Below are positions 41,622 through 53,400 of a DNA stretch of 64,000 nucleotides, piece by piece. Both the position numbers and the translations under genes were made by a program. Numbering within the stretch: the first letter of the stretch is position 1; each line of letters begins with the position of its first letter. The notes below the pieces were generated by a model. That model was not told where the DNA came from. It searched no databases and saw only the letters and a program-made list of their open reading frames with translations. Where the stretch lies: contig CM060952.1 in NCBI GenBank assembly GCA_030765055.1, positions 175,419,018 through 175,483,017 of the forward strand. The letters are read 5' to 3'. Source of the DNA: Mantis religiosa. Its lineage: Eukaryota; Arthropoda; Insecta; Mantodea; Mantidae.

Positions 41622-41995
41622 CACACTAGCTGTGTGGAAAGGTTTGAATGGGAAGAACCAGACTGAAAAATTCAATTTAATTTCCATCCTACACACGGCT
41701 AGTGTGAACTAAATAATTATTTTCATCAGTTTTCCTGAATTACATAGTGGTTTAACTATGAAGCCTGTGACTTAAGTACTTACAGCATAGTAAGTCGCCA
41801 CAAAAGGTGCGTGTCTCATAGCATATGAGAGCCCCTAGTGATCTATCGGGAAACATACGAGTCAGTCGGAGAATTTAATGTCATATCGGCATATTGGCCA
41901 TAGTAGCTCAGTTGGTTAGAGCAACCGCACGGAGAGCGGGAGATCCGTGGTTAAAATCCCGGCTATGGCATTGAAATTTTCGGTCTGGCTTTACT
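41622..41995 (+). mobile_element. SINE-B copy with an inverted tail fragment at its left
   Basis: The main copy (about 41756-41995) matches the copy at 19910: GAAGCCTGTGACTTAAGTAC, the TCGGAGAATTTAATGTCAT block, GTAGCTCAGTTGGTTAGAGC and the B-box-like GTGGTTAAAATCCCGGC, then TTTTCGGTCTGGCTTTACTC. To its left, 41622-41710 is made of two SINE-B tail pieces in opposite orientations, so CACACTAGCTGTGTGG pairs with CCTACACACGGCTAGTGTG. Confidence 0.85.
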
Positions 41996-42117
41996 CATTC
42001 GCATATATAGAAATTCATAAACCCTAAAACAGTCCATTTAGCAAAGCATTCAAATAAACTAGCATTGAAATAAAAAGTGTTATATAAGGAGTAGTGGTAT
42101 CAGTAGTAGTAATAGTA

Positions 42118-43449
42118 CGAGGCATGTTTTTTTAAGTCAGTACCGTTTTGCGATTCCGCCGCCGCAGCACTACGGTCTGCGTTCCGCGCAAGCGCGCATG
42201 TTACCTACATCTCTTGTCTATGCACTGACGCCATTACAGTCTGGTTCTTCATTGTATACGTTGGTTACTGAGTGTTTAAGATGCCTCCGATAATCTTGAG
42301 TCCCACCGATTGTGAAGTACGGGCTGTTATACGATTTCTTAGTGCTAAAGGCGTAAAACCGATCGATATTCATCGTGAGATCTGTAAAGTTTACGGACAA
42401 AACATTATGAGTGATCGAATAGTAAGGAAATAGGTGAGAGCATTTAAAGATGGCCGCACAAATGTGCATGATGAAGAACGCAGTGGGCTTCCTTCGGTCG
42501 TTATTGAAGATTTGGTGCAGAAAGTGGACGAAAAGGTGAGAGAAAACAGACGCTTTACAATTTCATCTTTGTGCGACTATTTTCTTCAATATTCTCGTAC
42601 TGTTTTGTATCGCATTGTGACCGAGAACTTGAAGTATCGGAAATTGTGTTCACGTTGGGTTCCAAAAATGTTGAAGGATTTGCACAAAACCCAACGTTTA
42701 GGCAGTGCATTGACTTTCCTTGAGTGATACCACAATGAAGGTGAAGATGTTTTAGACCAAATTGTTACTGGTGACGAAGCAAGGGCGGCCTACGTCACAC
42801 CAGAATGGAAACGACATTCCATGGAATGGCGACATTCATCATCATCCACAAAATTGAAGTTTAAGCAAACAATTTTTGCCCGGAAAATCATGTGCACAGA
42901 TTTTTTGAACAGAAAAGGAGCATTGCTAGTGGAGTTTCCGCCTCGTAATGGGACAATCGATGCAGCGTCTTATTGTGAGACATTGAACAATCTGTGCCGT
43001 GCAATCCAGAACAAAAGACGTGGCAAGTTGAGTAAGGGTATCGCTTTGCTGCATGGCAATGCCCGTCCACATGTGGCTAATCGGACCAATGATCTCATCA
43101 AATCTTTTCAATGGGAAACCATAGATCACCCTCCATACAGCCCTGATCTGGCGCCCAGTGACTACCATTTGTTCCTGCACTTGAAGAAACATCTGGGCGG
43201 TCAGCGTCTTCAAGACGATAACGAAGTCATACCAGTTGTGATACAGTGGTTAACACGTCTGGCGGCAGAATTTTATGAGGAGGGTATTCAAAAACTGGTG
43301 CCACGTTATGACAAGCACCTCAATATTCACGGAAATTATGTATAAAAGTAGATTAAGGTACAGGCTTTCATGTAAAAATAAAATTATTGCGATATCTATG
43401 CACGTCTTTTTTTAATTACAAAACGGTACTGACTGAAAAACATGCCTCG
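42118..43449 (+). mobile_element. Mariner family 2, complete 1,332-bp element in an AGT microsatellite
   Basis: Both ends are present: CGAGGCATGTTTTTTTAAG on the left and the complement of CGAGGCATGTTTTTCAGTC on the right, about 31 bp of inverted repeat, flanked by TA on both sides (42116-42117, 43450-43451). The flanks are AGT/GTA repeats on both sides, so the element landed in a microsatellite. It has a single long transposase frame with only two stops and no frameshift, so it is the youngest-looking transposon here. Confidence 0.96.
42281..43345 (+). pseudogene. Mariner transposase with two stops and a lost catalytic Asp
   Basis: 355 codons in one frame from ATG at 42281 to TAA. It has the paired helix-turn-helix region (residues ~1-115), the WVPKML linker motif, and the DD34D catalytic domain: first Asp at residue 165 (VTGDEA), second position at residue 259 in LHGNARPHVA where Asp is replaced by Gly (GGC codon at 43055), third Asp at residue 294 in PSDYHLF. 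Premature stops: TAG at 42431-42433 (residue 51, where many mariners have Trp) and TGA at 42725-42727 (residue 149). The Trp after the first Asp motif is also lost. It cannot cut DNA. The usual length of a mariner transposase is about 345 residues, so nothing large is missing. Confidence 0.95.
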
Positions 43450-43451
43450 TA

Positions 43452-43470
43452 GTATTGGTAGTAGTAGTAA

Positions 43471-43547
<77 letters not shown>

Positions 43548-43576
43548 ATGGTGGTAGTAGTAGCAGTAGTAGTAGA
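43452..43576. repeat. (AGT)n trinucleotide array
   Basis: About 40 AGT units with a few AATGGT interruptions. The left remnant of the same array is at 42088-42115, on the far side of mariner family 2. Poly-Ser and poly-Tyr frames here are translations of the repeat. Confidence 0.95.
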
Positions 43577-43743
43577 TTAATAACAAAAAAATGTCATACA
43601 ATTTATGCTACAATATCTGATAAATCAAACAATGAATATGCTTAATAATTATACTTCACGAAGGTGCAGCATTTACATGCAGTGAGGTAAAAAATAACAT
43701 GGTACACATGGAGTTAAAAATTATAAAGCGCGGGTGGAAGGGC

Positions 43744-43749
43744 ACACGC

Positions 43750-43799
<50 letters not shown>

Positions 43800-43800
43800 A
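43744..43800. repeat. (CA)n dinucleotide array
   Basis: About 57 bp of CACACA with a CACGCACACGCA start. Confidence 0.95.
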
Positions 43801-45208
43801 CACCAGATCATACGCTCTTATCCATAACAATATGCATGCGGGTCTAGGGAATATTTACTAATTTCACACATTCTTCGCGGACTGATGCCAGAAGGCTGAA
43901 GCAGATTCAAGAGAGTCACGGATTTTGAATTAAAGCTAATGAGCGACACAAACAGCCTACATGTGATTTTCTCTAATCCCACACTAGAGGAACTGGGTAT
44001 TTGATCTTAGTACATATCTTAGCAAAAGTAAGATATACAACTTTAACCTATTGTGTGGTAATGCAAGAGTCACTGTCAGAATCAAAACTCATTTAGGTAT
44101 AGAGTTTTTAAAGACAATTATCCTATACAATAGTTGTGCTAAGAAATTACGTTTTTAGAGTTTGCATTTCGTTAACATAAAGAAAATTTATGGATTCAAA
44201 GCTTTAAAAATGTGTTGCAAAACTTAAAATATTGTGTGGTGTTTTGGGTTTTGTTCTATGTAACTCCTTTTTCCAAATTGAGATTAATTATAGCATTTTA
44301 TAGCCGACACAAATGGAGATATATTGTCATATGTCCAACTTTTAATTCAAATTTTATGATCCTAACATATTTGTCTTATTTTAAAACACACTAATGACAA
44401 AGTATTACCTCCTGAGCCACTTCTCGAATTCATGTTAATTTTTAGTTAAATACAACTGAGATATACAAATTAATATCACTTCGAGGAGCTATACGAAGCA
44501 TTAGGAATTACAGACATATATGAAATTGAAATAATAAAGGGTAAGTTACCTGTACATATACGAATATTTTAAAGAAACAAAATACTTGTGAGGGTAGGTA
44601 ATTTCAAAGCCCACTCATCCGACTTGATTATGCTTTCACACTGTAATGCCCAAGTCCTTCTAACGAAAATGGGTCCATAAAACAATTAATTTAATTTAAT
44701 AAATTAATAATAGATTTAAAAGATGTAACAAGCCCTTGTACCAACTTGATTATGGACAAATGCTTGCGAGGAAGGGCCTGCCACTTAATTAAATATAACA
44801 TGAAATACAAAATAGTTTTTGTTCCACAGAATATGCATACCATATAATAGAAATGACGCAGAAATTTCATTCAAAACAGTAGGTGAAAATTTGTTTGAAA
44901 TTTCGGAAATAGTTTATAACTGAAATTGCGACTGCCTGATATGTACAGAGTTGCTAAAAACTAATATATTTCTATGTCACTAACTTCGAAAATTTTTAAA
45001 ATATATTTTTATAGTTGGTGTTAAGCAACGTTTGTAGTAATGGAATTTTAATGAGCATTAACTATTTGAGTGTTTGAAAATTAGAAAACAGGCAATGAAT
45101 ATGTATATATTAAAAACACCAATATGTATTTTATTTGTATATTTAGTTGTAAAAATGGTACTTAGTATTTTTTCTGAAAGCTAATAATAGCTAAAACAAT
45201 TTTCAATA
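43801..45208. other. Unassigned AT-rich DNA
   Basis: No gene or known element recognised. Confidence 0.5.
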
Positions 45209-45470
45209 GGCTGGCCCCGTAGCACAGTCGTTAGAGCACCTGCCTGCCGTGCTAGGGGTCTCGGGTTCGATTCCCGGCCGTGGGGGTGGGACCAAGATAA
45301 ATTATCTTCCCCAGAGACTAGAAGTATACATGAGAGTGTGAGTGTGTGCGTGATCTAATGGTTAAAACCCAACGAATTCGAGTTAACGCCTTCGATATGT
45401 TCCCAAGGAGAATGACCACTGATATGACAATTGCAGTTAAAGGCGGGATATAAATGGAGCAAATAAAAAA
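45209..45470 (+). mobile_element. SINE-D, tRNA-derived
   Basis: Head GGCTGGCCCCGTAGCACAGT, continuing CGTTAGAGCACCTGCCTGCC, with B box GGGTTCGATTCCCGGCC at 45262-45278, so a well-kept tRNA-like promoter. Body: GGACCAAGATAAATTATC, GAGTGTGAGTGTGTGCGTG, AAAACCCAACGAATTCGAG, TGACCACTGATATGACAATT, GGCGGGATATAAATGGAGC, then an AAATAAAAAA tail. One copy in the window. It is not a tRNA gene: no acceptor stem closes the head. Confidence 0.82.
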
Positions 45471-45747
45471 ATATGGAAAGGTAGAGTGAGACTGAAACAT
45501 TCAATGCCATAGCCGGGGTTTGAACCATGGATCTTCTGGTTGCCGTCCAGCCACTCTAACCCTTGAGTTACTATGGCCAACGTGCCGACATGAAATTATA
45601 TTCTCCAACTGACTCGTGTTCTTCCCGGTTAACTACTTAGGAGTTCTCATAAACACATGAGACAACTACCTTAATGGCGACTTACAACCTGTAAGTACTT
45701 TAAGGCCCGGGCTTTATAGATAACCACTATTAGGTCAATTAATGAAA
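45471..45747 (-). mobile_element. SINE-B, left arm of a palindrome
   Basis: Minus-strand SINE-B: tail GGAAAGGTAGAGTGAGACTG, B-box complement GGTTTGAACCATGG, A-box complement TTGAGTTACTATGGCC, then the 5' arm ending GGCCCGGGCTTTATAG. It faces the copy at 45883-46176. Confidence 0.88.
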
Positions 45748-45850
45748 ATTAATTGTTCTTTCACACTGACCGTGTAGGCTAAAATATGGAAAGATAGAGT
45801 CGGATTGAGAAATTCAATGCTCTAGCTGGGATTTGAACCACTGAACAATT
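45748..45850 (-). mobile_element. SINE-B 3' fragment inside the palindrome
   Basis: AATTGTTCTTTCACACTGACC, then TGTAGGCTAAAATATGG, the tail and GGGATTTGAACCACTGAAC: the last ~100 bases of SINE-B, same orientation as 45471-45747. Confidence 0.8.
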
Positions 45851-45882
45851 AATTTCCATTAATTGTAGCTAATAGTAGTCCG

Positions 45883-46176
45883 AGCTATAAAGCCTGGGCC
45901 TCAAAGTACTTACAGCATAGTAAGTTACCATTAAGGTAGTTGTCTCATGCGTTTATGAGAACTCCTTAGTGGTTTAACGGGAAAAGCACGAGTCAGTTGG
46001 AGAATTTAATGTCATGTCGGCACTTTGGCCATAGTAGCTCAAGGGTTAGAGTGGCTGGCCGGAGACCAGAAGATCTGTGGTTCAAATCCCAGCTATGACA
46101 TTGAATTTTTCGGTCTGACTCTATATTTCCATACTTTAGCCTACACACGGCCAGTGTGAAAGAACAATTAATTTCC
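45883..46176 (+). mobile_element. SINE-B, right arm of a palindrome
   Basis: 5' arm AGCCTGGGCCTCAAAGTAC, TCGGAGAATTTAATGTCATG-like block, tRNA module GGCCATAGTAGCTCAAGGG (46027-46100), B-box GGTTCAAATCCC, tail TTTTTCGGTCTGACTC and the 3' end GCCTACACACGGCCAGTGTG. Head variant GTGGCTGGCCGGAGACCAG is shared with the left arm and differs from the 19910 and 41756 copies, so both arms belong to one subfamily. Confidence 0.88.
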
Positions 46177-46667
46177 AAATAAAGAATAATCAGTAACAGC
46201 ATCCTGAAATATTTAAGTATTTTTTAAAATTTTATAAGAAGCAAGTTATACACTAAAGTTACAAAGATTTGTGTTACTTTCAAATAAATTTATTCAGTCA
46301 CTTTCGTTTATTTGTGTAATTGTTACCAGAGCTTTTACATGTATATGATTCACGTTAATTGAAATTTATTTTTGTATAGTTAGTCATTTGTTTTGATGCA
46401 AGATGAAGCATAGGAGCCTGCAGAACTAATCAAATCTTTAAAGGGGAAGTAAATATCATGGCTCTGAAATGTTCTAGATTTGTATGACATCACGAGAAAT
46501 AAGCTAAATTGGAAAATTGTAACCAACGGCAGATATACTAATATAAATGACATTTCAAAAATATTATTAGGCATGTGTTGTCAACATTTAATGAAATTTA
46601 CATTCTTTGAGGTCCGATATGCCAAAAGTTATTAAATAATAAATAATTTATGATATATCAGAAATAG
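46177..46667. other. Unassigned AT-rich DNA
   Basis: Nothing recognised. Confidence 0.5.
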
Positions 46668-46669
46668 TA

Positions 46670-47587
46670 AGAGGGCTGTTCAATAAAGAATGATCACACT
46701 TTCTTTTTGACAACGTACCTTTACGCATCCTCATAATTTTGATTATCCTTCTCAAAGTAGTCTCCCTTGAATGCGATGTACTTGTCCCAGCGTTTGTGCC
46801 AGTCTTCAAAGACATGCTGGAAAACATTTTTAAGAGGTCCATCAAAATCACCTCCGCAGCCTTCACCACTGCTTCTGATGATGGATAATGCCTCCCACGA
46901 AGGCGTTTCTTCAGGTTAAGAAATAGAAAAAAGTCACATAGGACTAAATCCGGATTGTAGGGAGGGTGAGGGATGCACTTCACGTTGATTTTTGCAAGAT
47001 ATTCAGCAACAACATTGGCAATATGCGGTCGTGCATTATCGTGGTGCAGCATCCAGCCTGCTTCAAGGAAATGAGATCTTTTGCACCTGAGATTGACTTG
47101 TAAAGTTTACAGGGCATCCCTGTAGTATTGTACAGTTACTGATGTGTGTGCAGGTACAACATGCTAATAAACCATTCCATGAATATCAAAGAATGAGATG
47201 ACCATAACTTTCCCAGCGGAAGCAACCACTTTTGCTTTTTGAGGGGTGGGTAATGAAGTAGATTTCCACACTGTGCTTTGCTATTGGCTCTCAGGATCAA
47301 AATGATGTAGCTAAGTTTCATCAGCTGTGATTACGTTTGAAAGAAGCTCCGGAACTTTCTCTAACATCAACTTTAACTGCATGTTACCTCCATTGCAGCG
47401 GTAGGCGATACTGATCTTGTCTGAACTTACCTGGTTCTCACAAGCGGGAACCCGGAGTACCAACAATGAAACTATTACGGCGTGTTTGTTTCACATTAAG
47501 CTAAGATAAATATAATAAGATTGAATTTTTGTGGGAAAAATTATGACCGTAAAAACATTATGATCACTCCTCATCGAACAGCTCACG
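46670..47587 (-). mobile_element. Mariner family 1, copy D (internally deleted, 918 bp)
   Basis: Left end AGAGGGCTGTTCAATAAAG with TA before it (46668-46669); right end GAACAGCTCACG with TA after it (47588-47589). Same internal deletion as copies A, B and F: the LKLML region meets the 5' leader at ATGTTACCTCCATTG (47380-47394). Minus-strand transposase pieces 46721-47385. Confidence 0.94.
46721..47385 (-). pseudogene. Mariner transposase catalytic-domain remnant (copy D)
   Basis: The minus-strand frame 46648-47052 has MLHHDNARPHIANVVAEYLA (second catalytic Asp), PHPPYNPDLVLCDFFLF (third Asp), then KKRLRGRHYPSSEAVVKAAE and the C-terminal DxTLRRIIKIMR region shifted out of the normal frame near the end. 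The first catalytic block lies in another frame near 47290. The DNA-binding domain is deleted. Dead, but two of three catalytic motifs are readable. Confidence 0.9.
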
Positions 47588-47589
47588 TA

Positions 47590-50500
47590 AATTTAAATGG
47601 TATTTAGGGCTCTGAGAGCTTAATTTAAAATATCTGTTCTATATTTGGAAGCTGCTGCAAAAGAATACCAAATTTTGTATTTAATCAAAGCTTCATTTTG
47701 AGGTATGATGTTCCATACTGAGATACGCAGAGAGATATGTTTCTAATTATGCTTTTTAAGTTACAAGGATGTCCTAAGGTGTTTTTCCATTGACATTTCT
47801 GTTTTGCATTTTGGGTGGGATATTTTCTATACCTGCTACATATATACAAACTCTAATAGAAGTCCGAAGCCGACCACTAATAACAAAATATTTTCTAATG
47901 CAGCTGGAGGTACTAAAAAATAAACTTAACAGTGACATGCTAATGGAAACAAACTACACGTGGTACTACTAGTTTAGGTACTTCCGCAGCATGTAGCTTA
48001 GGAACACACTGAAATGGAATTCCGGAACAAGGACAACACTTTGTTTAGATTTCAGGCTGTTGTACGCACCGTGCGTAACCAAATTCGTCCGTTGTTTTAA
48101 CCATTGTCGGACAGAGGGCAGCATCTGTTAAAGCGGCGAAAAACCGTAACCGTCCGCCCGTCTGTTCACAGGTGATGAATGTTTCATTTCCGCAGCAACA
48201 TTAGAATAGTCCAGGAATAATTAAGGACGCTGTAAAATGGAGAGGGGGTGGTCTTTCTATTATCACACGAACCCTGATTACAAAGCTAACTCTGAAGTCG
48301 TCTCTTTAATTTATGGCCGCGGAATGTAAGTGAAAATGATGAACTGCGTGCCGCGTTACCTGGTTAAGCAGCCATTCCCCTGGCAAAGGAATGCAGAGTT
48401 TCGAATTCTAGCTTTTTCGTCGAGCACTTCATAGTTGCCAATGTTCATGGAAAGGTAGTTAAAGATGTGGACTTCTTGGAAAATCTTCGGGTTTGAATTG
48501 TACTGCTTATCTATGTGCATGCACGCATAAACCTACTTTGCTGTTATAAATACTGTCTACCCACCACAAGAAGGCAAACGGGGCCTGAAGAGGGGGAGGA
48601 GCTTGAACTCTTTATCTACGCTTTATAGTATAACTGAAAGAGATAGCCCGCTTCTCTGCCCCAATCATTTTTAAATGTTTTATATAATTTCAGAGATATT
48701 TTGTTATTAAAATTAGCCCGTAATTCTTTAAGTGTAAAAAGATAAAATGCAAGTAACTGCAGTCAAATTATACCAAGTCAACATTCACGCGTGCCATCAC
48801 ACCGATTACTTTTCATGGGTCCTCCCCGTCCTTTACTACAGGTACATTTGCCTGCAGTTGCCCAAATTCGATTTCAGGAATTCGGCTTTGAATGGATGGC
48901 CAGTCCATTAACATCGCCTTAACGACCGTGCCTATTCAAACCGATTGGGTTCAGTCACCACAGAAAGCGATTTGAAAAGCTGTTTATGAATTACTGCAAC
49001 AGTGGCATAAATAACACAATAATTCATGCATAAATATATTCTTGTTAACGAAATACAGAACTGAATATGTTTAGTTACGATTCTTAATCCATTAAAATAT
49101 TTTTTTCTGGATAACATTGCGATAATAGGAAATAATTATAAACCACCCTATTAACGGAAAAGGACATTCAACAGTGTCTCCCCCTCTTCAGGCTGAACCA
49201 TTTTTGGAAAATTCTGATCATCGCAAAACTGGCTCTATAGATTTCTTTTTAAAGTACCTTGTAATTTATATATGTATGATGAGTAAATGTCCGGGAATGC
49301 TCTCTTTATTCCGGACGACTCGCTTAACTGGTAAATAGTAAGGGATAGACGAAACCTTAGTGCAGAAAAAATGTCATTGGTTTACACAATGCACTTTTCT
49401 TTGGGATGAATCACTACTGAGGTATTTTTACATATTTATTTTCATTTTATAGGACTTATACCGTCCTCAAATCGGCAGCCATGCTGATTGTCCTGGATAT
49501 GCAAAGAGAATGGAAGTCTAAAACCATTACAAAGCAACCAGCTTTCCAATGATTTCACTATGACTTAGGGTTATTGTATTCTATTGTTGCCATTAAAGCT
49601 ACAAGGAAATATGTAATAAAACAATTTTGGCAAATAGTTACCTCTATACATATGGAGTAAAAAAATAAATGTTTTAAGAGGGATTTCTGCAAGAGTAGAG
49701 AAATTCCTGATGGTTCAACGCACCAGTATATTTTAAGGCCCTAGCTTTTATGATACTTCTCCCCCTGCACCCCTCCTCCACTCCACCACTCCACCCCTCA
49801 TTCCCTCCTTTCCTCCTTCCCTCCTTCCCCCATCCCTCCTTCCCTCCTCCTCCTTCCCTCCTTCCCGCCCTTCCTTTCTTTCTTTATTTTTTCTTTTGCT
49901 GGGAATTTCTTCCAAATCTTATTTTGAATGTCTTTTATTTCTTTAAAATTGTGTATTTCTGGTATATTTGTACCACTGCTTAGTAAAAATTAAAGCTATA
50001 AATTATATGGAACCTGAAAAAATAATAATTCTTTAATATTTAAATACATTAAAATATTAATTCTATTGACATTAAAATTTCTCGATAAGCCCGTTATTAG
50101 GCAGTATTATTCAACAATTTACAACAGGTGAATTATTCTGGTTACTTTGTATAATAAGGTAGGGCCTGTACTTGTTTATACAATATAGATTTCAGTTTGT
50201 TTCATATATTTGCTGTTGTAAACGAAATGATAGAGGATGCTATTACTGGATGCAGTTTTCTAATCTTTGAAACATCAAAGATATATTTGGAGCTAATGGT
50301 CTTCCTGCCTCCAATTCCTTCTTTGTAAATATCCCTTCAAGTGTGAATATTTCCCTCTTTCTTCATATCCGCCTCCGCTCAATTACAGAGCTGCTAAGGA
50401 CAGGCTGTGCTAAAAGGGGTGAAAAACTGGTGGAAGGCTCGCACACCCTTTAATAAAACACCCCTGCTAGCATATGCAGAAAACATGGTGGGGGCAGCTA

Positions 50501-51390
50501 AGTTTCGATGTGGTAAATTAAATCAGTGAAGGTGAAAATTAATGGAGACATTCATTACTTCCTCCTTAACCTTATCGGTTCTTGCGTGATCTACCGGGAT
50601 TTATTTTGCGCCCCCTCGCATATACCTCGAGGTCATTTCTTGTGCACCCCTCCAACCATAATGGTATTTCTCACGGAAATATTATTCGAATGAGCTGTTT
50701 TTATTGCACACTTTATGGATTAAGTGTAAATATTTTAGTACGTCTTTAAACGCAAGAAACTGGTGCTGTTGTTTACAATATAACAAACGCTTTGAAACTA
50801 ACATGTTCATTTCTAGCTCTAACGTATGATTGCTCTGTACTGCATGCAAAAGAAGTGGCTTGCAGCTAACTTTAACAGTCCTTCTTCGGGGTCACATAAA
50901 ACTGTGAGTGATATTTTCAGATGCTTATAGCAGCTAGCTTAGCAAGCTCAAGGCGGTGGTCTCAGAGTTTTCCGGATAACACAACATGGTGTCGATATTC
51001 AGCAAATGAGGCGTGGTGTCTCAACTAACCGTGTCGACAAGTTCCAACACGGCGAAGAGGCTGATGCTGATAAGACTGTAATTAAGATTTTTAATTAACA
51101 AAACATCATCGTGAATTAAAAGCAAATCAAGGAGGGAGACAAGAGTTTATTTTCTCACACTCATTTACTATAGTAAGATATGAGAACGGTGAAACCATTT
51201 TGACGCATACATTTCTCATACATCTTCTTACAAATAATAGACTGTCATCTTACACTTCCAAATGTACACGGTTACCTTTTCACTCTATTCTTATTTATTA
51301 TAAAATTCTTAATGTATACCTACATTAATTTTGCGATAATCCTAACAACATTTTCTTTACAAAATTCCGATACTTTTTTTATCCAGATTT
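47590..51390. other. Unassigned, with two faint tRNA-like traces and a pyrimidine tract
   Basis: 3.8 kb without a clear gene or element. GTTACCTGGTTAAGCAGC with a 6-bp CATTCC/GGAATG stem and TTTCGAATTCTAGC at 48355-48415 (plus strand) and GGTCGTTAAGGCGATG with CGAAATCGAA-like bases at 48875-48945 (minus strand) look like decayed tRNA-derived SINE heads, not genes. 49760-49890 is a CCTTCCTCCTTCC pyrimidine tract. 50300-50620 is less AT-rich but shows no coding signal. Confidence 0.4.
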
Positions 51391-51398
51391 ATTGAACC

Positions 51399-52235
51399 CT
51401 ATTTTACACAATGGTATATTAGGGTTAGAGTTGATACATAAAAATACAATTTTAACAAAGATATTTTAAATACTAGAAGGAAGAAATGATGTTTTAATCT
51501 GATGCATATTAATTTAAAATATTTCAGACGTTTAAACGCTGAGTTTATAAACATCATGAAGTACTTATACTGTTGTGGCTTCATTAGCAAAGTTGTGAGC
51601 GGAGCAGAAAATTCAGTTACTGGATAGTCTAGCTTGAATATTAATTCTTGTCTTTCTCTCAAAAAAATGGGACAGCAGAAAAGGAGATGAACTACAGTTT
51701 GAAATTCTTGACCACACATGCACTCGGGGTTGGATGTTAAATGAAAGCGTGATAATTATTCACCAAATTTACCATGTCCACTTAAAAATTGTGTCAAAAC
51801 AAAATTTGGTACCAGAGTTTCTCATTTTCCTCTGTCATATACACTAGGGAAAAATAATGTTTTTGTTATACTTCCATTTGGAGTTGTTAGCCATTTTTGG
51901 TTGCATTCTTCAAGAATATGTTGATGTATTATTCTGCTTATATTAAAAATAGGACATAAAGAGTATGTCACAGGAAGATTGGATTCTGCAGCCTTCTTAG
52001 CCAAGCAATCAGCTCTCTCCTTATCTAAAATTCCACTGTGTCCTTTAAGCCATTCCATGCAAATATGTCCTGGATGCTTTTGAAGCAAGGTTCTGATTTC
52101 ATGGGCTAATGACTTTAAATTGTATTTATCATTAATAGCGAGTAGAGCTGATTGTGAATCACTAAGAATCCGATACTTTTCAGCGCAGTTAATTATATGA
52201 AAAGCAAACATCAAATTATAGAATAGCAAGTTTAT
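51399..52235 (-). pseudogene. LINE RNase H domain and C-terminal remnant
   Basis: Minus-strand frame 51822-52229 contains ILSDSQSALLAI (RNase H catalytic Asp region) and MEWLKGHSGILDKERADCLA (the GH..G..NxxAD-type final motif), then a linker SVYDRGK where the frame changes. Frame 51399-51719 follows with CGQEFQTVVHLLFCCPIF, the zinc-finger-like C-terminus (Cys, His, Cys pattern) of RNase H-bearing LINEs such as the I and R1 groups. No reverse transcriptase is seen to the right, so the copy is 5'-truncated. Confidence 0.85.
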
Positions 52236-52454
52236 CTTATCGTTATGAACTCAAAGAACAGAAAATGGAACACTCCTTTTTAAATATATAACAACATTAC
52301 TTAAGGTATATTTCAAATGGAAAAGTTCAAAACATACATAACAGCAAATACGTAGGAAGGATTAAATATGCCTACGTATATATGCCAGATGTAGAGATGT
52401 GTTTAGAAATCTTCCTTTCTCTTCCACCTTCTCTCTGCCTCTGTCTTTCTCTTT

Positions 52455-52459
52455 CTATC

Positions 52460-52514
<55 letters not shown>
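52455..52514. repeat. (CT)n dinucleotide array
   Basis: About 60 bp of CTCTCT between CTATCTCTCTAT-type flanks. Confidence 0.95.
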
Positions 52515-52518
<4 letters not shown>

Positions 52519-52779
52519 ATGAATCTGTAACATACAGATGAATGAACAGTATCATAGGATATTCACAGAAATTTCAAGGTATAGACGTTATTCGCTTTCT
52601 AAAATCTTAAAACGTATATGTTTTAGTTAAAGTTGAAAACTAATTAGTTCTGAGAAAACAAAATTGATAAATAACTGTTTCGGGTGAATGAATATCATAA
52701 AATGTCTTCGTGTTGAATATTTCTTACTCAGATAAATGCTTCTGAAATTTTTGAGATAACGTTATTTTGTGCTTCGCGG

Positions 52780-52801
52780 TTTCTTTTTTTTTTCTTTCTT
52801 T

Positions 52802-52837
<36 letters not shown>

Positions 52838-53389
52838 GAAAGGATTCGGCACTGCCACCTGTCTTGGTGTATTGTATCTTGTACCAAGTGGAGCACCCTG
52901 GAGGAAGAATGAGGTGAGAGGAGATAGAGGGCGGCTGTCTCAAGGAGCCACTACAGTGCATTGGACAGGGTCCCTATATTTTACTTGCATGGGAACTCGC
53001 CACCGCCCCCCCCCCCCCCCAACGGAGGCCAAGAGAGCGGACATTCCCCTGTTCTCTGGTTCGAAGACGGTCCCAGCAGTCGGTTCGGAGACCGACAATC
53101 AACCTACGGAAGAGCAAATGGTTCACTCAGAGTATACCATCCTGCTATGCACCGCCGAGACACCCGGTGACACTTTTACCCTGAAAGAGACCACCAGATA
53201 TGAAATGATAATGAAGATGAAATGGAGGGACAGAAAATTCTGGGGATGTAAATAACCTACCCAGCATTCGCTTAGCGACCCGGGAAAATCACCGAAACAC
53301 CCATGGGTCCGATAAGTCGACCACGTGAATCGAACCCGGGCCTCCCGTATGCGGGTCACAGATGAAACCGCCTGAGCCATCCCGCTCGG
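52780..53389 (-). mobile_element. SINE-E copy with long poly-A tail
   Basis: Minus-strand head GAGCGGGATGGCTCAGGCGG at the right, B-box complement GAATCGAACCCGGGCC at 53327-53342, body as in the copy at 33626, and a T/C-rich tail on the left (52781-52837, with two T runs). Flanks TTTGTGCTTCGCGG (about 52767) and TTTGTGTTACGTG (53390) look like a degenerate target duplication. A run of C at 53007-53020 interrupts the body. Confidence 0.87.
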
Positions 53390-53400
53390 TTTGTGTTACG

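Noticed and set aside
43442..43645. Poly-serine protein frame
   Set aside because: Translation of the AGT microsatellite.
45209..45285. A genuine tRNA gene at the SINE-D head
   Set aside because: A and B boxes are good but no acceptor stem closes, and a SINE body follows directly.
50940..51090. Short coding-like stretch (…RRGVSTNRVDKFQHGEEADADK…) as a gene fragment
   Set aside because: Only about 45 codons, no motif recognised and no continuation on either side.
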